Counted from the first letter of the stretch, positions 1-8,185 are shown. The stretch: DNA of 64,000 bases from JAMOAD01 sp023621955 (GCA_035403085.1 DAONEM010000001.1:62001-126000); one strand, 5' to 3'. Made by a program: numbers and translations. Notes: generated from the sequence alone by a model not told the origin.

Positions 1-371
1 AGGGCTCCACCCGGGGCAAGAGCCCTCTCCAGTTCAGCTTCTGAAGCGATATTGTGACACTGGTAGAGGTCGATCCGATCGGTCCTTAGTTCCCTAAGGC
101 TTGTCTCCAGATCCTCCCGAACCTTCGCCCCCTCTCTCTGAAAACTCTTGGTAGCGAGGACGATCTTGTCCCTGTACCTGGGAAGGACCCTCCCCATCTT
201 GCTCTCGCTGTCTGTGTAGATCCTGGCGTTGTCAAAGAAACGAACCCCCCTCTCTATCGCCTCTTCCAAGACTCTGTCGGATTCCTCTGGTGAAAGCCTC
301 TGGATAGGGATTCCACCGAAGCCAACGGCGGGGACTCTCAACCCACTTTTTCCCAGCGTTACCTCTCTCAT
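1..371 (-). CDS. Aldo/keto reductase, N-terminal part (cut by window edge)
   Basis: NAD(P)H-dependent oxidoreductase of the aldo/keto reductase superfamily; the substrate is not predictable. About 123 residues are visible and the rest lies outside the window. They begin MREVTLGKSGLRV and contain GFGGIPIQ, the FFDNARIYTDSE segment with the family Asp and catalytic Tyr, the LATKS lysine and a QCHN histidine, so all four catalytic positions are present. The start is supported by an AAGGAGG ribosome site a few bases upstream. It lies 148 nt downstream of the acetyltransferase on the same strand, so it may be the last gene of the aminomutase operon or a separate unit. No clear terminator separates them. 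Confidence 0.85.
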   Translation of the reverse strand, partial: MREVTLGKSGLRVPAVGFGGIPIQRLSPEESDRVLEEAIERGVRFFDNARIYTDSESKMGRVLPRYRDKIVLATKSFQREGAKVREDLETSLRELRTDRIDLYQCHNIASEAELERALAPGGA

Positions 372-519
372 CTTGTCGCCTCCTTGTCACCATAGAGAAT
401 TATACCTTAGCGGGGAAGAGATACACGCCCTTTCATCGAGAAAAGAGGGATCGGCATAGAGAGAAGGGGATACAGGGAAGAGTCCGGAAGAGAGGCTTTG
501 TCTCTTCAGGGGAGGGGGA

Positions 520-1029
520 TCACTCCCCTCGTCCAGCAGGAGGGAGTGACTTGGCGTAGACGACTTTTCCGTCCCCTGGGGCGTAGAAGTCCGGGAATCC
601 TCCGGCGATCTGGTAGCCGCACCTCTCGTAGAAGGTTCTGGTAGGCAGGTAAAGGGGAAGGGAGGAAGTTTCGACATAGATACCCCGTCCTCCCTGGGAG
701 GCGATCTCCCTCTCCGCCTCCCTCAGGAGCGCCCTGCCCACCCCTTTGCCCTGTTCTTGGGGGTCGACGACGATCCAGTAGAGGTCAAAGCTCCCCAGGG
801 TACAGGGAATGGGTCCGAAAGAGAGGTACCCCAAGGTCTTCCCCTCCCTCTCGGCGAAAAGAAAATGGTAGCCGCTCACCTCTTCACCCTTGGCTAGGTT
901 CTCGTCGACAAGCTCCAGGGCGACCTCCACTTCACCGGAGCGGAAGAAACCCGTCGCCTCCACAAGCCTCCGGACCTCCTCTCTGTCTCCGGCTCTTAGG
1001 GTTTTGCGAAATTTCATGGTCTCGATCAT
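520..1029 (-). CDS. GNAT-family N-acetyltransferase
   Basis: Acetyl-CoA-dependent N-acetyltransferase of 169 residues. The acetyl-CoA P-loop is visible as QEQGKGVG (residues 91-98), after a beta strand ending YWIVVDP, and the C-terminal part has the usual FYERCGYQ segment. The start codon overlaps the stop of the upstream ATP-grasp gene (ATGA), so it is the fourth cistron of the lysine 2,3-aminomutase operon. In Bacillus (YodP) and methanogens (AblB) a GNAT enzyme acetylates beta-lysine made by the aminomutase. By analogy this enzyme could acetylate beta-lysine or a peptide made from it. That substrate is inference; the sequence only shows the fold. An inverted repeat (GGGGAG...CTCCCC) spans the stop codon but lacks a U-tract. 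Confidence 0.88.
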   Translation of the reverse strand: MIETMKFRKTLRAGDREEVRRLVEATGFFRSGEVEVALELVDENLAKGEEVSGYHFLFAEREGKTLGYLSFGPIPCTLGSFDLYWIVVDPQEQGKGVGRALLREAEREIASQGGRGIYVETSSLPLYLPTRTFYERCGYQIAGGFPDFYAPGDGKVVYAKSLPPAGRGE

Positions 1030-2015
1030 CGCGAAGGCTCCTTGGGGGGAAGGGCATCGGGAAGGATCCGTCTTACCGCCTCAAAGAAGGGTATCCCTGC
1101 CTCCTTCAAGGCCGCCGCGAAGCCTCCGTCCGGTGAGAGGCAGGGGTTGGCGTTGACCTCCAACACCCAGGGGCGACCGTCCTGATCGGTTCGAAAATCG
1201 ACACGTGCGTACCCTTTCAGACCGAAAATCTCCCAGCAGAGCCTTGCCAAGCGGGAGATCTCCTCCTTCAGCGTGCGGTCTTGAGGAGGTGAGGCAAAGC
1301 TTCTTTCTGTGTTCTTGTAGGCGAAAGAGCCTTCATCCCACTTCGCCCGGTAATCGACGATTCTGGCCATCCCTTCGGGGAACCGAAAGACCATCTCCGG
1401 GATAGGAAGAACCTCTCCGCACAGGAGGGAAACGTTGAATTCCCGGCCCTGGACGAACCGTTCGGCGAAGAAAGGGGTCTTGAAACGCTCCTCCTTGAGG
1501 CGGAGAAGGGCGTCGAGATCCTCCCTCTTCGGATCCTTCAGGAGGCTGCCGTCGTCGAGGCCGATGGAGGCGTGTTCCCAAACCGCCTTCACGATCCACC
1601 GATCAGAACCGTCGAAAGAGTCCAGGGGACCCGGAGAGAGGGATGTCCAGTCGGGAGTCGGGATTCCGTTCTTTCTGAGCCAACTCTTGGCCAAGATTTT
1701 CTGTGTGGTGAGGAAGAGAGCCTCCCGGGAAGAGCCGGTGTAGGGGAATCCCCAGGAGTCAAGAAGGGCCGGTGCGAGGGGTAAGAGACGTCCGTCACCG
1801 TCCACGGACTCGACAAGGTTAAACACGCTAGAGGGGGCGGCCCTCTTCAACGCAGACCGTGTCTTCGAAACCGCCAAGGAGAAGGGGATGGCCAGGCTCT
1901 CAACGCCGAGAACCGTCAAGGCTTGGGAGACGGCGGTCACCTGGTCCAAGACGTCCCTCTCGTCAGGAGAGGAGGCTTGGGTGACGGCGTTGTGAAGGAT
2001 GGCGACCTTCTTCAT
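1026..2015 (-). CDS. ATP-grasp ligase, D-Ala-D-Ala ligase-like (second of pair)
   Basis: Predicted ATP-dependent carboxylate-amine ligase of 329 residues with a D-Ala-D-Ala-ligase-like fold. Visible ATP-grasp motifs are IVKAVWEHASIG (about 141-152, ATP lysine loop), FAERFVQGREFNVSLL (183-198), and the metal-binding ARVDFR (270-275) and LEVNANPCLSPD (285-296). Its N-terminus (MKKVAILHNAV) lacks the substrate motifs of true Ddl enzymes. I chose the start that overlaps the preceding stop as ATGA; an upstream in-frame extension of 25 residues looks non-homologous. It is translationally coupled to a second, only distantly similar ATP-grasp gene, and both sit behind lysine 2,3-aminomutase. It probably joins an amino acid or peptide to a beta-amino acid. 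A cell-wall Ddl role is unlikely given this context. Confidence 0.87.
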   Translation of the reverse strand: MKKVAILHNAVTQASSPDERDVLDQVTAVSQALTVLGVESLAIPFSLAVSKTRSALKRAAPSSVFNLVESVDGDGRLLPLAPALLDSWGFPYTGSSREALFLTTQKILAKSWLRKNGIPTPDWTSLSPGPLDSFDGSDRWIVKAVWEHASIGLDDGSLLKDPKREDLDALLRLKEERFKTPFFAERFVQGREFNVSLLCGEVLPIPEMVFRFPEGMARIVDYRAKWDEGSFAYKNTERSFASPPQDRTLKEEISRLARLCWEIFGLKGYARVDFRTDQDGRPWVLEVNANPCLSPDGGFAAALKEAGIPFFEAVRRILPDALPPKEPSR

Positions 2016-2992
2016 CGGGAAACTCTTTTTAGCGCAGATTCCATGATCATTTCCACGAGGCTCTGGTAAGAGATACCGTGAAGACCACAAAGGATGGGCA
2101 GGTCCGAGATTGTGGGGTTGAGGCCAGCCAGGGGGTTGACCTCAAGGAAGTTGGAAATTCCCCGCTCGTCCATCCTTAGATCAAGCCTTCCTCCGTCACG
2201 GCACCCCAAGGCTCTCCAGGCTTTCAAGGCGACCTCGGCGCAGAGCTCCGCCTCTTTTCCGCCAACCGCTTCGTAGTTGACTCTCCCTTGAAAATTTTCC
2301 TTGTTTTCGAAGGTATAGGCGTCTTTTTCGGCTCCATCCCTGAGGAGGATCTCCATGACGCCAAGAACCCTGGCCTCCTTTCCCGTCCCCACCAACCCCA
2401 CCGTAAACTCCCGGCCAGGAAGGAAGGTCTCTACAAGAACCGGTTGGTTGAACCTTTGGAGCATCGCCTCGACCCTTTCGGGAAGAAGGGCGCTCTCTTC
2501 AACCTTGGACAGGGCGGTGATGCCCTTCCCCGTTCCTTCGGCAACAGGTTTAATGAAGAGAGGGGAGGGGAGGCCAAGGGACTTGGCCTCCTCCGGCTCT
2601 TGAAGAACCCTGAAGTCCGGAGTCGGGACACCCGCCGCCCTCACGATTGTCTTCGTTAAACCTTTGTGAAGGCAAAGGGCGAGGACAAGAGGATCGGAGA
2701 AGGTGTAAGGGATGGAGTAGGCGTCCAGAAGGGCGGGAACCTGAGCCTCCCTTCCCATTCCGGCAAAACCTTCACAGATGTTGAAAACCATATCCCAGCG
2801 CCGGCCCCCATTCAACGCTTTCACCAGGGAGAAGATGTTCCCGATTCGCTCGGTTCTATAACCAAGATTCGCCAACGCCTCTTCGATGCCCTCGACGGTG
2901 TCGGGTCGATCAAATTCCGCCGTTTCTTCCTCGCCCCAGCCTTGGGCGAGGTAATCCGCTCTGAGATCGTAGGTAAGTCCAAGGGATAACAA
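2012..2992 (-). CDS. ATP-grasp ligase, D-Ala-D-Ala ligase-like (first of pair)
   Basis: Predicted ATP-grasp peptide ligase of 326 residues. The N-terminus GLTYDLRADYLAQGW followed by EEETAEFD and NICEGFAGMGREAQVPALL is typical of an uncharacterised Ddl-like family, to my knowledge. ATP-grasp motifs are FIKPVAEGTGKGI (146-158), LVETFLPGREFTVG (186-199), RLDLRM (269-274) and LEVNPLAG (283-290), so ATP and Mg2+ binding should be intact. Translation starts at a TTG codon preceded by AAAGGAGG six bases upstream; no ATG lies near. It follows the aminomutase by 16 nt and overlaps the next ligase by ATGA, giving a tightly coupled kamA-ligase-ligase-GNAT operon. Substrate unknown. Confidence 0.88.
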   Translation of the reverse strand: MLSLGLTYDLRADYLAQGWGEEETAEFDRPDTVEGIEEALANLGYRTERIGNIFSLVKALNGGRRWDMVFNICEGFAGMGREAQVPALLDAYSIPYTFSDPLVLALCLHKGLTKTIVRAAGVPTPDFRVLQEPEEAKSLGLPSPLFIKPVAEGTGKGITALSKVEESALLPERVEAMLQRFNQPVLVETFLPGREFTVGLVGTGKEARVLGVMEILLRDGAEKDAYTFENKENFQGRVNYEAVGGKEAELCAEVALKAWRALGCRDGGRLDLRMDERGISNFLEVNPLAGLNPTISDLPILCGLHGISYQSLVEMIMESALKRVSR

Positions 2993-3008
2993 GGGGATCC
3001 TCCTTTGG

Positions 3009-4322
3009 TCAGCTGATGGACTCTTCTCCCTCGAAAGAGAGGGGGAGAGGGTAGGTAAAGAGACGGCCTTGGTAGTTCTTCAACATGACCCGGTTCTCTT
3101 CTCGGCCAACAAGGGTTGAGGGGTAGAGAGGAACCTTCCCACCTCCTCCGGGGGCGTCCACGACGTAGGTTGGAACGGCGTAGCCCGTAGTGAATCCCCT
3201 CAGAGACGAGATGAGCTCAAGGCCTCTCTCTATGTTGGTTCGGAAATGGGCGGAACCGATGATGGGGTCGCATTGGTAGAGGTAGTAGGGACGGACCCTC
3301 ACCGCCAGCAACCTCTGAAAGAGCCTCTTAAGGGTCGTAGTGTCATCGTTGATCCCTTTCAGCAAAACCGTTTGACTGCCTAGAGGGATTCCGGCATCGG
3401 CCAAACGTTCACAGGCTTTGGCGCTCTCAGGGGTGATCTCCCGGGGGTGCGTAAAATGGATGCTGATCCAGAGGGGGTGGTAACGCTTCAACATCTTCAC
3501 CAACTCGGGGGTGATCCTCTGGGGAAGAACCGCCGGAACCTTCGTCCCGATTCTGAGAAACTCCACGTGAGGAATCTTACGGATTCTCGCCAGGAGAGAT
3601 TCCAGACGGTCGTTCGAGAGGGTGAGGGGATCTCCACCGGAGACAAGCACGTCCCTCACCTCTTTATGGGAAGCGATATAGGCCAAGGCGGCATCGATCT
3701 GTTCCTCGGTCAAAGGAGTCCTGTGGCTGTCACCGACCTTCCGGGAACGGGTACAGTAACGGCAATAGGTCGAGCAGAAGCCTGTCACCAGAAAGAGAAC
3801 CCTGTCGGGGTAACGGTGTACGATTCCCGGTACCTGGCAATCGCCCTCTTCGTCCAAGGGATCGGCGGCCTCGCCGGGAGAGACAAAACACTCCGCCGCC
3901 AAGGGGACAACGCTCCTGCGGAGAGGGTCCTCCGGATCCCCGGGATCGATGAGGCTCAAGTAGTAGGGGGTGACCCTGAGGGGAAGTTTCATGGAGGGGT
4001 ACAAGAGAGCCTTCTCCTCTTCCGCAGAGAGGGTGACCACCCGTGACAGCTCCTCAGGGGTCGTGAAAGAGTTGGCCAGTTGCCACTCCCAGCTGTTCCA
4101 TTCCCTCTTAGTCGTGCCCGGGAAGTACTCTCTTCGGAAAGAATCGCTACGGCTGGGTTCTCTCAGGGCGGACCAAGGGTTGAGACGGTGAGTCTCAAGG
4201 GAGAATGGAGATAAGGGAGGAGGTTCGGTGCTCTCCTGGTCAGGAGAGATGGGACTGGGAGGTTCGGCCTCCTCGGGGACAACTGCTGAAGACTTAGACT
4301 GCAAGCTCTTCGTCGTTAACAT
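3009..4322 (-). CDS. kamA: Lysine 2,3-aminomutase (radical SAM, PLP)
   Basis: Interconverts L-lysine and L-beta-lysine using a [4Fe-4S] cluster, S-adenosylmethionine and PLP. The 437 residues contain the cluster motif C183-STY-C187-RY-C190, the PLP lysine in PGGGGK (K396), and both Asp residues that bind the substrate side-chain ammonium in characterised enzymes, QCDP (D352) and VVDAP (D389). Glutamate 2,3-aminomutases replace these, so lysine is the likely substrate. The first ~45 residues are a Ser/Pro/Glu-rich extension not needed by the family. The start is the ATG behind GAGGAGG; an upstream in-frame TTG would lie inside that site. A strong promoter sits immediately upstream, making this the first gene of the operon. 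Confidence 0.93.
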   Translation of the reverse strand: MLTTKSLQSKSSAVVPEEAEPPSPISPDQESTEPPPLSPFSLETHRLNPWSALREPSRSDSFRREYFPGTTKREWNSWEWQLANSFTTPEELSRVVTLSAEEEKALLYPSMKLPLRVTPYYLSLIDPGDPEDPLRRSVVPLAAECFVSPGEAADPLDEEGDCQVPGIVHRYPDRVLFLVTGFCSTYCRYCTRSRKVGDSHRTPLTEEQIDAALAYIASHKEVRDVLVSGGDPLTLSNDRLESLLARIRKIPHVEFLRIGTKVPAVLPQRITPELVKMLKRYHPLWISIHFTHPREITPESAKACERLADAGIPLGSQTVLLKGINDDTTTLKRLFQRLLAVRVRPYYLYQCDPIIGSAHFRTNIERGLELISSLRGFTTGYAVPTYVVDAPGGGGKVPLYPSTLVGREENRVMLKNYQGRLFTYPLPLSFEGEESIS

Positions 4323-4351
4323 CTCGCTCACCTCCTCAGGTGATGGAGACA

Positions 4352-4380
4352 ACTATATAACCGGTATCCAGAAAAGTCAA
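4352..4380 (-). promoter_or_regulatory. Sigma70-type promoter of the kamA operon
   Basis: On the minus strand, TTGACT, a 17-nt spacer and TATAGT, each box one base off consensus. Transcription would begin about 23 nt before the kamA ATG, leaving room for the GAGGAGG ribosome site. This supports the chosen kamA start. Confidence 0.75.
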
Positions 4381-4704
4381 AGAGACAAAAAATTAAACAA
4401 CGTAGTATTTGAGCGTAATCATCTTAAATACGTTATAAATGAATTTTGAAACTCCCCGATCATAACGTTAGAAAATGGGTTTAGACGACGTTAGACCTTT
4501 TATAATAAATAATTTATCATAGGCAATCAACGAGTGGAAAGATAAAAACAGAAAACGAGAATACTGTAAAAGCAAATTGTTGGATATATATAAAGATAAA
4601 ACGGTTTCCAAGGTTTTCAATAGGGCCGTTCACTACCCCTAGGGGGAAGAGTTCTGTTCTGCAACTAGATACAGAAGGGGCTGTCCCTTCGACTTGGGGA
4701 GGGG
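4381..4704. other. AT-rich divergent intergenic region
   Basis: This spacer lies between the kamA operon and the divergent gene at 4717. It is strikingly AT-rich (4381-4620) compared with the GC-rich surroundings. It contains runs such as TTTATAATAAATAATTTATC and a repeated CGTTAGA (about 4466 and 4488). No credible coding frame is visible. It could hold upstream activating or curvature elements for the kamA promoter, or a small RNA; nothing decides between these. Confidence 0.5.
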
Positions 4705-4710
4705 TATAAT
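4705..4710 (+). promoter_or_regulatory. Minus-10 box six bases before a start codon (leaderless)
   Basis: A perfect TATAAT ends six bases before the ATG at 4717, so transcription should begin at or next to the start codon. No clear -35 box is seen at the normal spacing (TGTCCC). There is no room for a Shine-Dalgarno site. Confidence 0.6.
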
Positions 4711-4716
4711 CCTCTT

Positions 4717-5286
4717 ATGGAGAAATTGGCGGACTCCCTCTTCGTCGCGGCTCTTAGAAAGCTGATGATGCGGGAGAGGGAGAACTATCCCGAAGCTCAG
4801 CCTCAAGACTATTACAAACTTCTCTACCAGTCCCTTCTGGGGGCGAGACACCTCTTCGCGAGGGGGGACGAGGTTCTCCGCCATCTTGAGGGGGAGGCCG
4901 ATGAAGCCGACCCTTCTGGCCCTCTGACGACGAACATTACCCTCCACTCTCCGATCCTCCGGGTCCACCTGGGTCCTTGGGTCTCCCGCCGCTACAGCCT
5001 CGAAAGGTTGGCCGAAGCCTTCTTGGAGGGGTGCTCCCGCCACGAGAGCCTCTGGGCGAAGCCCTTTTCCCTGAGGGTGGAGGTGTTGAAGAGCCTTCTC
5101 CTTGCCCCCCCCTTCCTCTTTCCCCCCGAAGAGATCGAGCCTTGGGTGGAGACTCTGAGAGAGAACGGCTTTCCTCCCCTTCACCACTCTCTCCCCATGG
5201 TTTCCAAGTACAGGCTTCGCTACAGGATCATCCCCTGGTCGATTTTTCGCAAGAGGTTCCCCGATCTGGTCGGGAGGCTGGGATGA
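4717..5286 (+). CDS. Conserved hypothetical protein
   Basis: Cytoplasmic protein of 189 residues without a signal peptide or membrane segment. The pattern DYYKLLYQSLLGARHLF, then RVHLGPW, and near the C-terminus PPLHHSLPMVSKYRLRYRI resembles a conserved family I have seen annotated only as hypothetical in other bacteria; no reaction is known to me. Conserved His, Tyr and Arg residues hint at an enzyme. The transcript is probably leaderless. The stop codon overlaps the next start (ATGA), so it is co-translated with the YgjP-like metalloprotein. Confidence 0.8.
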   Translation: MEKLADSLFVAALRKLMMRERENYPEAQPQDYYKLLYQSLLGARHLFARGDEVLRHLEGEADEADPSGPLTTNITLHSPILRVHLGPWVSRRYSLERLAEAFLEGCSRHESLWAKPFSLRVEVLKSLLLAPPFLFPPEEIEPWVETLRENGFPPLHHSLPMVSKYRLRYRIIPWSIFRKRFPDLVGRLG

Positions 5287-5900
5287 AGGGAACATACACC
5301 GTCCTTCGCTCCCCCCGGAGGAGGAGAAGCATCTCCTTGTCGATCGATTCCCAGGGAAGGCTTCTCGTCCGCGCCCCACAGAGAGTCTCCCTCGGAGAGA
5401 TCGAAAGGGTTGTTGGTGAGAGAGAGGAGTGGGTCAGGAAGAGGATCGAAGGGATGTCGGAAGAGAGGATGCGGTGGCTTCCTGTCGAGGAGGGAAGAGC
5501 CCTCTGTCTACACGGTCAATTCATCGCTCCCCCCGCCGTTTTCTCGCTTCCCGAGCTTCTGGGTTATTACAAGCGGATAGCGCGCAAAGAGCTCTCTGAA
5601 AGGCTAGGGGAACTCTCCCGCGCCACCGGGTTGAAGCCGACCCGTTTTCGGCTCTCCTCCGCCAGGACACGCTGGGGTTCCTGCTCCTCCCAGGGGAGCG
5701 TCTCTCTGAACTGGAGGTTGCTCCTAGCCCCTCCCGCGGTGGCGGACTACGTCATTCTTCACGAACTCGCCCACCTCGATCACCACGACCACTCAAGACG
5801 GTTCTGGAACAGGGTGAAAGAGCTTTGTCCCTCTTTCCAACAGCACCGCCTCTGGCTGAAAAACAACTCCCGCATCCTTCTCCTCTGGAGGGAGAAATAA
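5283..5900 (+). CDS. YgjP-like (DUF45) zinc metallopeptidase
   Basis: Predicted cytosolic zincin-like protein of 205 residues. It shows the family hallmarks TRWGSCSSQG (129-138), SLNWRLLLAP, the zinc motif HELAH (160-164) and a third metal ligand in HDHSRRFW (about 170). The YgjP family (M48-like) has no settled physiological substrate. The start overlaps the upstream stop as ATGA; longer in-frame extensions upstream read through the previous gene in another frame and are rejected. It is the middle gene of a three-gene plus-strand cluster. Confidence 0.88.
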   Translation: MKGTYTVLRSPRRRRSISLSIDSQGRLLVRAPQRVSLGEIERVVGEREEWVRKRIEGMSEERMRWLPVEEGRALCLHGQFIAPPAVFSLPELLGYYKRIARKELSERLGELSRATGLKPTRFRLSSARTRWGSCSSQGSVSLNWRLLLAPPAVADYVILHELAHLDHHDHSRRFWNRVKELCPSFQQHRLWLKNNSRILLLWREK

Positions 5901-5902
5901 CC

Positions 5903-6532
5903 ATGATGGACCGGTATTGGCAGGAAACAGGCGCCTTCAAGCGTTTCACCACCCCTCTGGACTTTTCTCTGATTCGGCAACGCCTCTCCCCGGAGGCGAA
6001 GCTTCTGGATATCGGCTGTGGTTATGGCCGAGCCCTCTCCCTTCTCTCTCAGGAGGGATATTGCAACCTCTGGGGGTGTGACATCTCCCTCCCCCTCCTG
6101 AAACGGGGGAAAGAGGAGGAGCTTCTTGCCAATGTGGCGGTTGCTTCGGCGACGGACCTTCCCTTCCCCGACGGGCTCTTCGACGGAGCCTTCCTCATGG
6201 GAGTCTTAACGGCGGTTCCCTTCGATGAAGATCAGAGGAGAGTCGCCTGTGAAGTTCTCCGCGTCTTGAAGCCGGGAGGGACCCTTTACCTGACAGATTT
6301 TCTCATCAACAGAGACCCCCGGAACTTGGAACGTTACAGGGTGGGTTGGAAGTGGGGAAGCTACGGGATCTTCTCGACCGACGGAGGGCTCTTCAGGCAC
6401 CACGACCAGGAGTACATCCGCTCCCTCTTCGACAAGTTCAACCCCCTCCATTGGGAGGAGGTGACTCTGGAAACGATGAACGGGCACCTCTCTCAAGGGT
6501 TCATCATGATGGGAGAAAAGGGGGGAGAGTAA
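5903..6532 (+). CDS. Class I SAM-dependent methyltransferase
   Basis: Protein of 209 residues with SAM-binding motif I LLDIGCGYGRAL (about 34-45), an acidic strand end (WGCDIS), and LPFPDGLFDGAFLMGVL followed by EVLRVLKPGGTLYL, the usual order in Rossmann-fold methyltransferases of the UbiE/Methyltransf_11 type. The substrate cannot be read from sequence. Two adjacent ATG codons follow the metallopeptidase stop by 2 nt, with GGAGGG upstream. It converges with the CNNM/CorC gene, 4 nt away. Confidence 0.88.
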   Translation: MMDRYWQETGAFKRFTTPLDFSLIRQRLSPEAKLLDIGCGYGRALSLLSQEGYCNLWGCDISLPLLKRGKEEELLANVAVASATDLPFPDGLFDGAFLMGVLTAVPFDEDQRRVACEVLRVLKPGGTLYLTDFLINRDPRNLERYRVGWKWGSYGIFSTDGGLFRHHDQEYIRSLFDKFNPLHWEEVTLETMNGHLSQGFIMMGEKGGE

Positions 6533-6536
6533 GGGG

Positions 6537-7760
6537 TCAGTTGGCCTCGGAGGCCTCTTCTTCCCTCTTCTCCTTCTCGGCCGGACGGATCAGCAGGCTC
6601 TCGATGTTCTTATCCGAAACCTCTTTGACGAGGAATTCGTAACCCTCCAACTCCAGCCTTTCGCCGGGGGAGGGGATCTTTCCCAGGAGGAAGGTGATCA
6701 TCCCTCCTATGGTCACCGCCGCGGCGTCTACGGAAAACTCGTGATCCAGAAGCTCCTCCACGTTCTCCACAGAGGTTTCCCCTGAGACGAGGAAGCCCTC
6801 CGCCGTCTTATGGACCGTACACTCTTCCTTCTCGTCCTCGTCGTAGATCTCGCCGACGATCTCTTCGACGATATCCTCGACCGTGAGAATCCCGGAGACT
6901 CCGCCGTACTCGTCGATGACGGCGGCGAACTTCTGCTTCTTCTTCTGAAGAAGGCTGAGAAGGGTGGTCAGTTTCATGTACTCCGTAACGAAGAGAGGCT
7001 TCTTCAGGAGATCCTTCGTCTCTTTCAGCGTCAGCTTCTCGGAGATCTCGTACTTGAGCAGACTCTTGGCGTCGAGGATCCCGACGATGTCGTCCACGGT
7101 CTCCCGGTAGACGGGAATCTTCGACTTCTTTGCCTCCAAGATGAGGGCCCGCACTTCTGTGAGAGTCGCCGATTCCGACACGCCCACGATGTTGACCCGG
7201 GGGGTCATAATCTCTCGGGCCGTCGTCTCCTTGAAGTAGAGGATGTTCTCGACCATCTCCTCCTCTTCCGGTGAGAAGACGTCCCGTTCCCTTCCTTCAA
7301 AGAGATAGGCCTCGACCTGTTCCTCCCGGTCCTCCTCTTCGGCTTCCTCTCGTCTGAAGAGGAAGAGAGGTGCGAAGAGGAAGTGGAGAAAGTGTTGAAG
7401 GGGGAGGAGAAAAGAGACGAGGGGAGGGGAGTTGTCGGCGTGGATGAAGAAGGGGACGATGACGAAGAGGACGAGGTACCCTAAGGCCAGGATGCCGAAG
7501 AAACTCCAGGATCCGAGGTTGGGAAAGCGGAAGATAAAGAGAAGGAGGCAGAGAATAAAGAAGAAGAGCTTGATGTTCTTAATGAGGATCAGGGAATCTT
7601 CGGGGTTCTTTAACCGAAGATGACGTTCCGGACCTCTACTCTTCAAGATCTTGAGGTACTCCCACTTCCGGATCTGGATGAGGGAGAGCTCCCAGACAGA
7701 GAAGAAGAGGGTCAACAGGAAGGTAAGGGGGAGTAAGACGTTGGCTAAGCCCTCTTTCAA
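6537..7760 (-). CDS. CNNM/CorC-type CBS-domain membrane protein
   Basis: Predicted inner-membrane transporter or transport regulator of 407 residues in the CorC/HlyC/CNNM family, implicated in Mg2+/Co2+ handling. It has hydrophobic segments near residues 6-24, 63-82, 86-108 and 115-135. A CBS pair follows, including EIMTPRVNIVGV and the GILTVEDIVEEIVGEI segment. A C-terminal CorC_HlyC domain ends around residue 390. The start is TTG with AAGGAGCG just upstream, overlapping the ybeY stop as TTGA. It is the last gene of phoH-pgpH-ybeY-CNNM. This pairing of ybeY with a CorC-like gene is common in bacteria (ybeY-corC). Confidence 0.9.
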   Translation of the reverse strand: MKEGLANVLLPLTFLLTLFFSVWELSLIQIRKWEYLKILKSRGPERHLRLKNPEDSLILIKNIKLFFFILCLLLFIFRFPNLGSWSFFGILALGYLVLFVIVPFFIHADNSPPLVSFLLPLQHFLHFLFAPLFLFRREEAEEEDREEQVEAYLFEGRERDVFSPEEEEMVENILYFKETTAREIMTPRVNIVGVSESATLTEVRALILEAKKSKIPVYRETVDDIVGILDAKSLLKYEISEKLTLKETKDLLKKPLFVTEYMKLTTLLSLLQKKKQKFAAVIDEYGGVSGILTVEDIVEEIVGEIYDEDEKEECTVHKTAEGFLVSGETSVENVEELLDHEFSVDAAAVTIGGMITFLLGKIPSPGERLELEGYEFLVKEVSDKNIESLLIRPAEKEKREEEASEAN

Positions 7761-8185
7761 AGTCGCTCCTTAGTAAAAAACTCCTTCAGCAGTCTCTCTT
7801 GAAGGGTCAGCATCTCCCCTCCCTCGGTTCCTTCGTGGTCGAACCCGTGAAGGTGGAGGAGGCCGTGGGTGACGAGACGAAGAAACTCTTGGGGGTAGGG
7901 GACCTTGAAACGGATCGAGTTCTTGACGGCGCTATTGAGGGAGATGACGATGTCTCCCCGGTAACTGTCCTCTTGATCGTCTTCAAAGCTCAGGACATCG
8001 GTGGCGCGGTCGATGTTCCGGAAGTCTCTGTTCAGGTTTCGGATGAAGCGATCTCCACACAAGACCAGGGAGAAAGACTCCTCTTTCGGCCACTCCATCT
8101 TCTCGGCGAGGAAGGCGATCAAACGGAAGAGTTGGGGGGAAGGAAAATTGATTTTACGGCTCTTAACGAGCAGATGCATTCTCAT
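7757..8185 (-). CDS. ybeY: Endoribonuclease YbeY
   Basis: Single-strand endoribonuclease involved in 16S rRNA 3' end maturation and 70S quality control. The zinc motif HGLLHLHGFDH (107-117 of 142) is complete. Upstream are LNRDFRNIDRATDVLSF and GDIVIS, both typical. I prefer the ATG preceded by AAAGG; an upstream TTG abuts a GAGGAGG with no spacing. The gene overlaps the 3' end of the HD-domain gene by about 23 nt and the start of the CNNM gene by 4 nt, indicating translational coupling. Confidence 0.92.
   Translation of the reverse strand: MRMHLLVKSRKINFPSPQLFRLIAFLAEKMEWPKEESFSLVLCGDRFIRNLNRDFRNIDRATDVLSFEDDQEDSYRGDIVISLNSAVKNSIRFKVPYPQEFLRLVTHGLLHLHGFDHEGTEGGEMLTLQERLLKEFFTKERL

Noticed and set aside
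4323..4352. Upstream TTG start for lysine 2,3-aminomutase
   Set aside because: It would lie in the -10 box and the ribosome site of the ATG start, and would add residues absent from the family.
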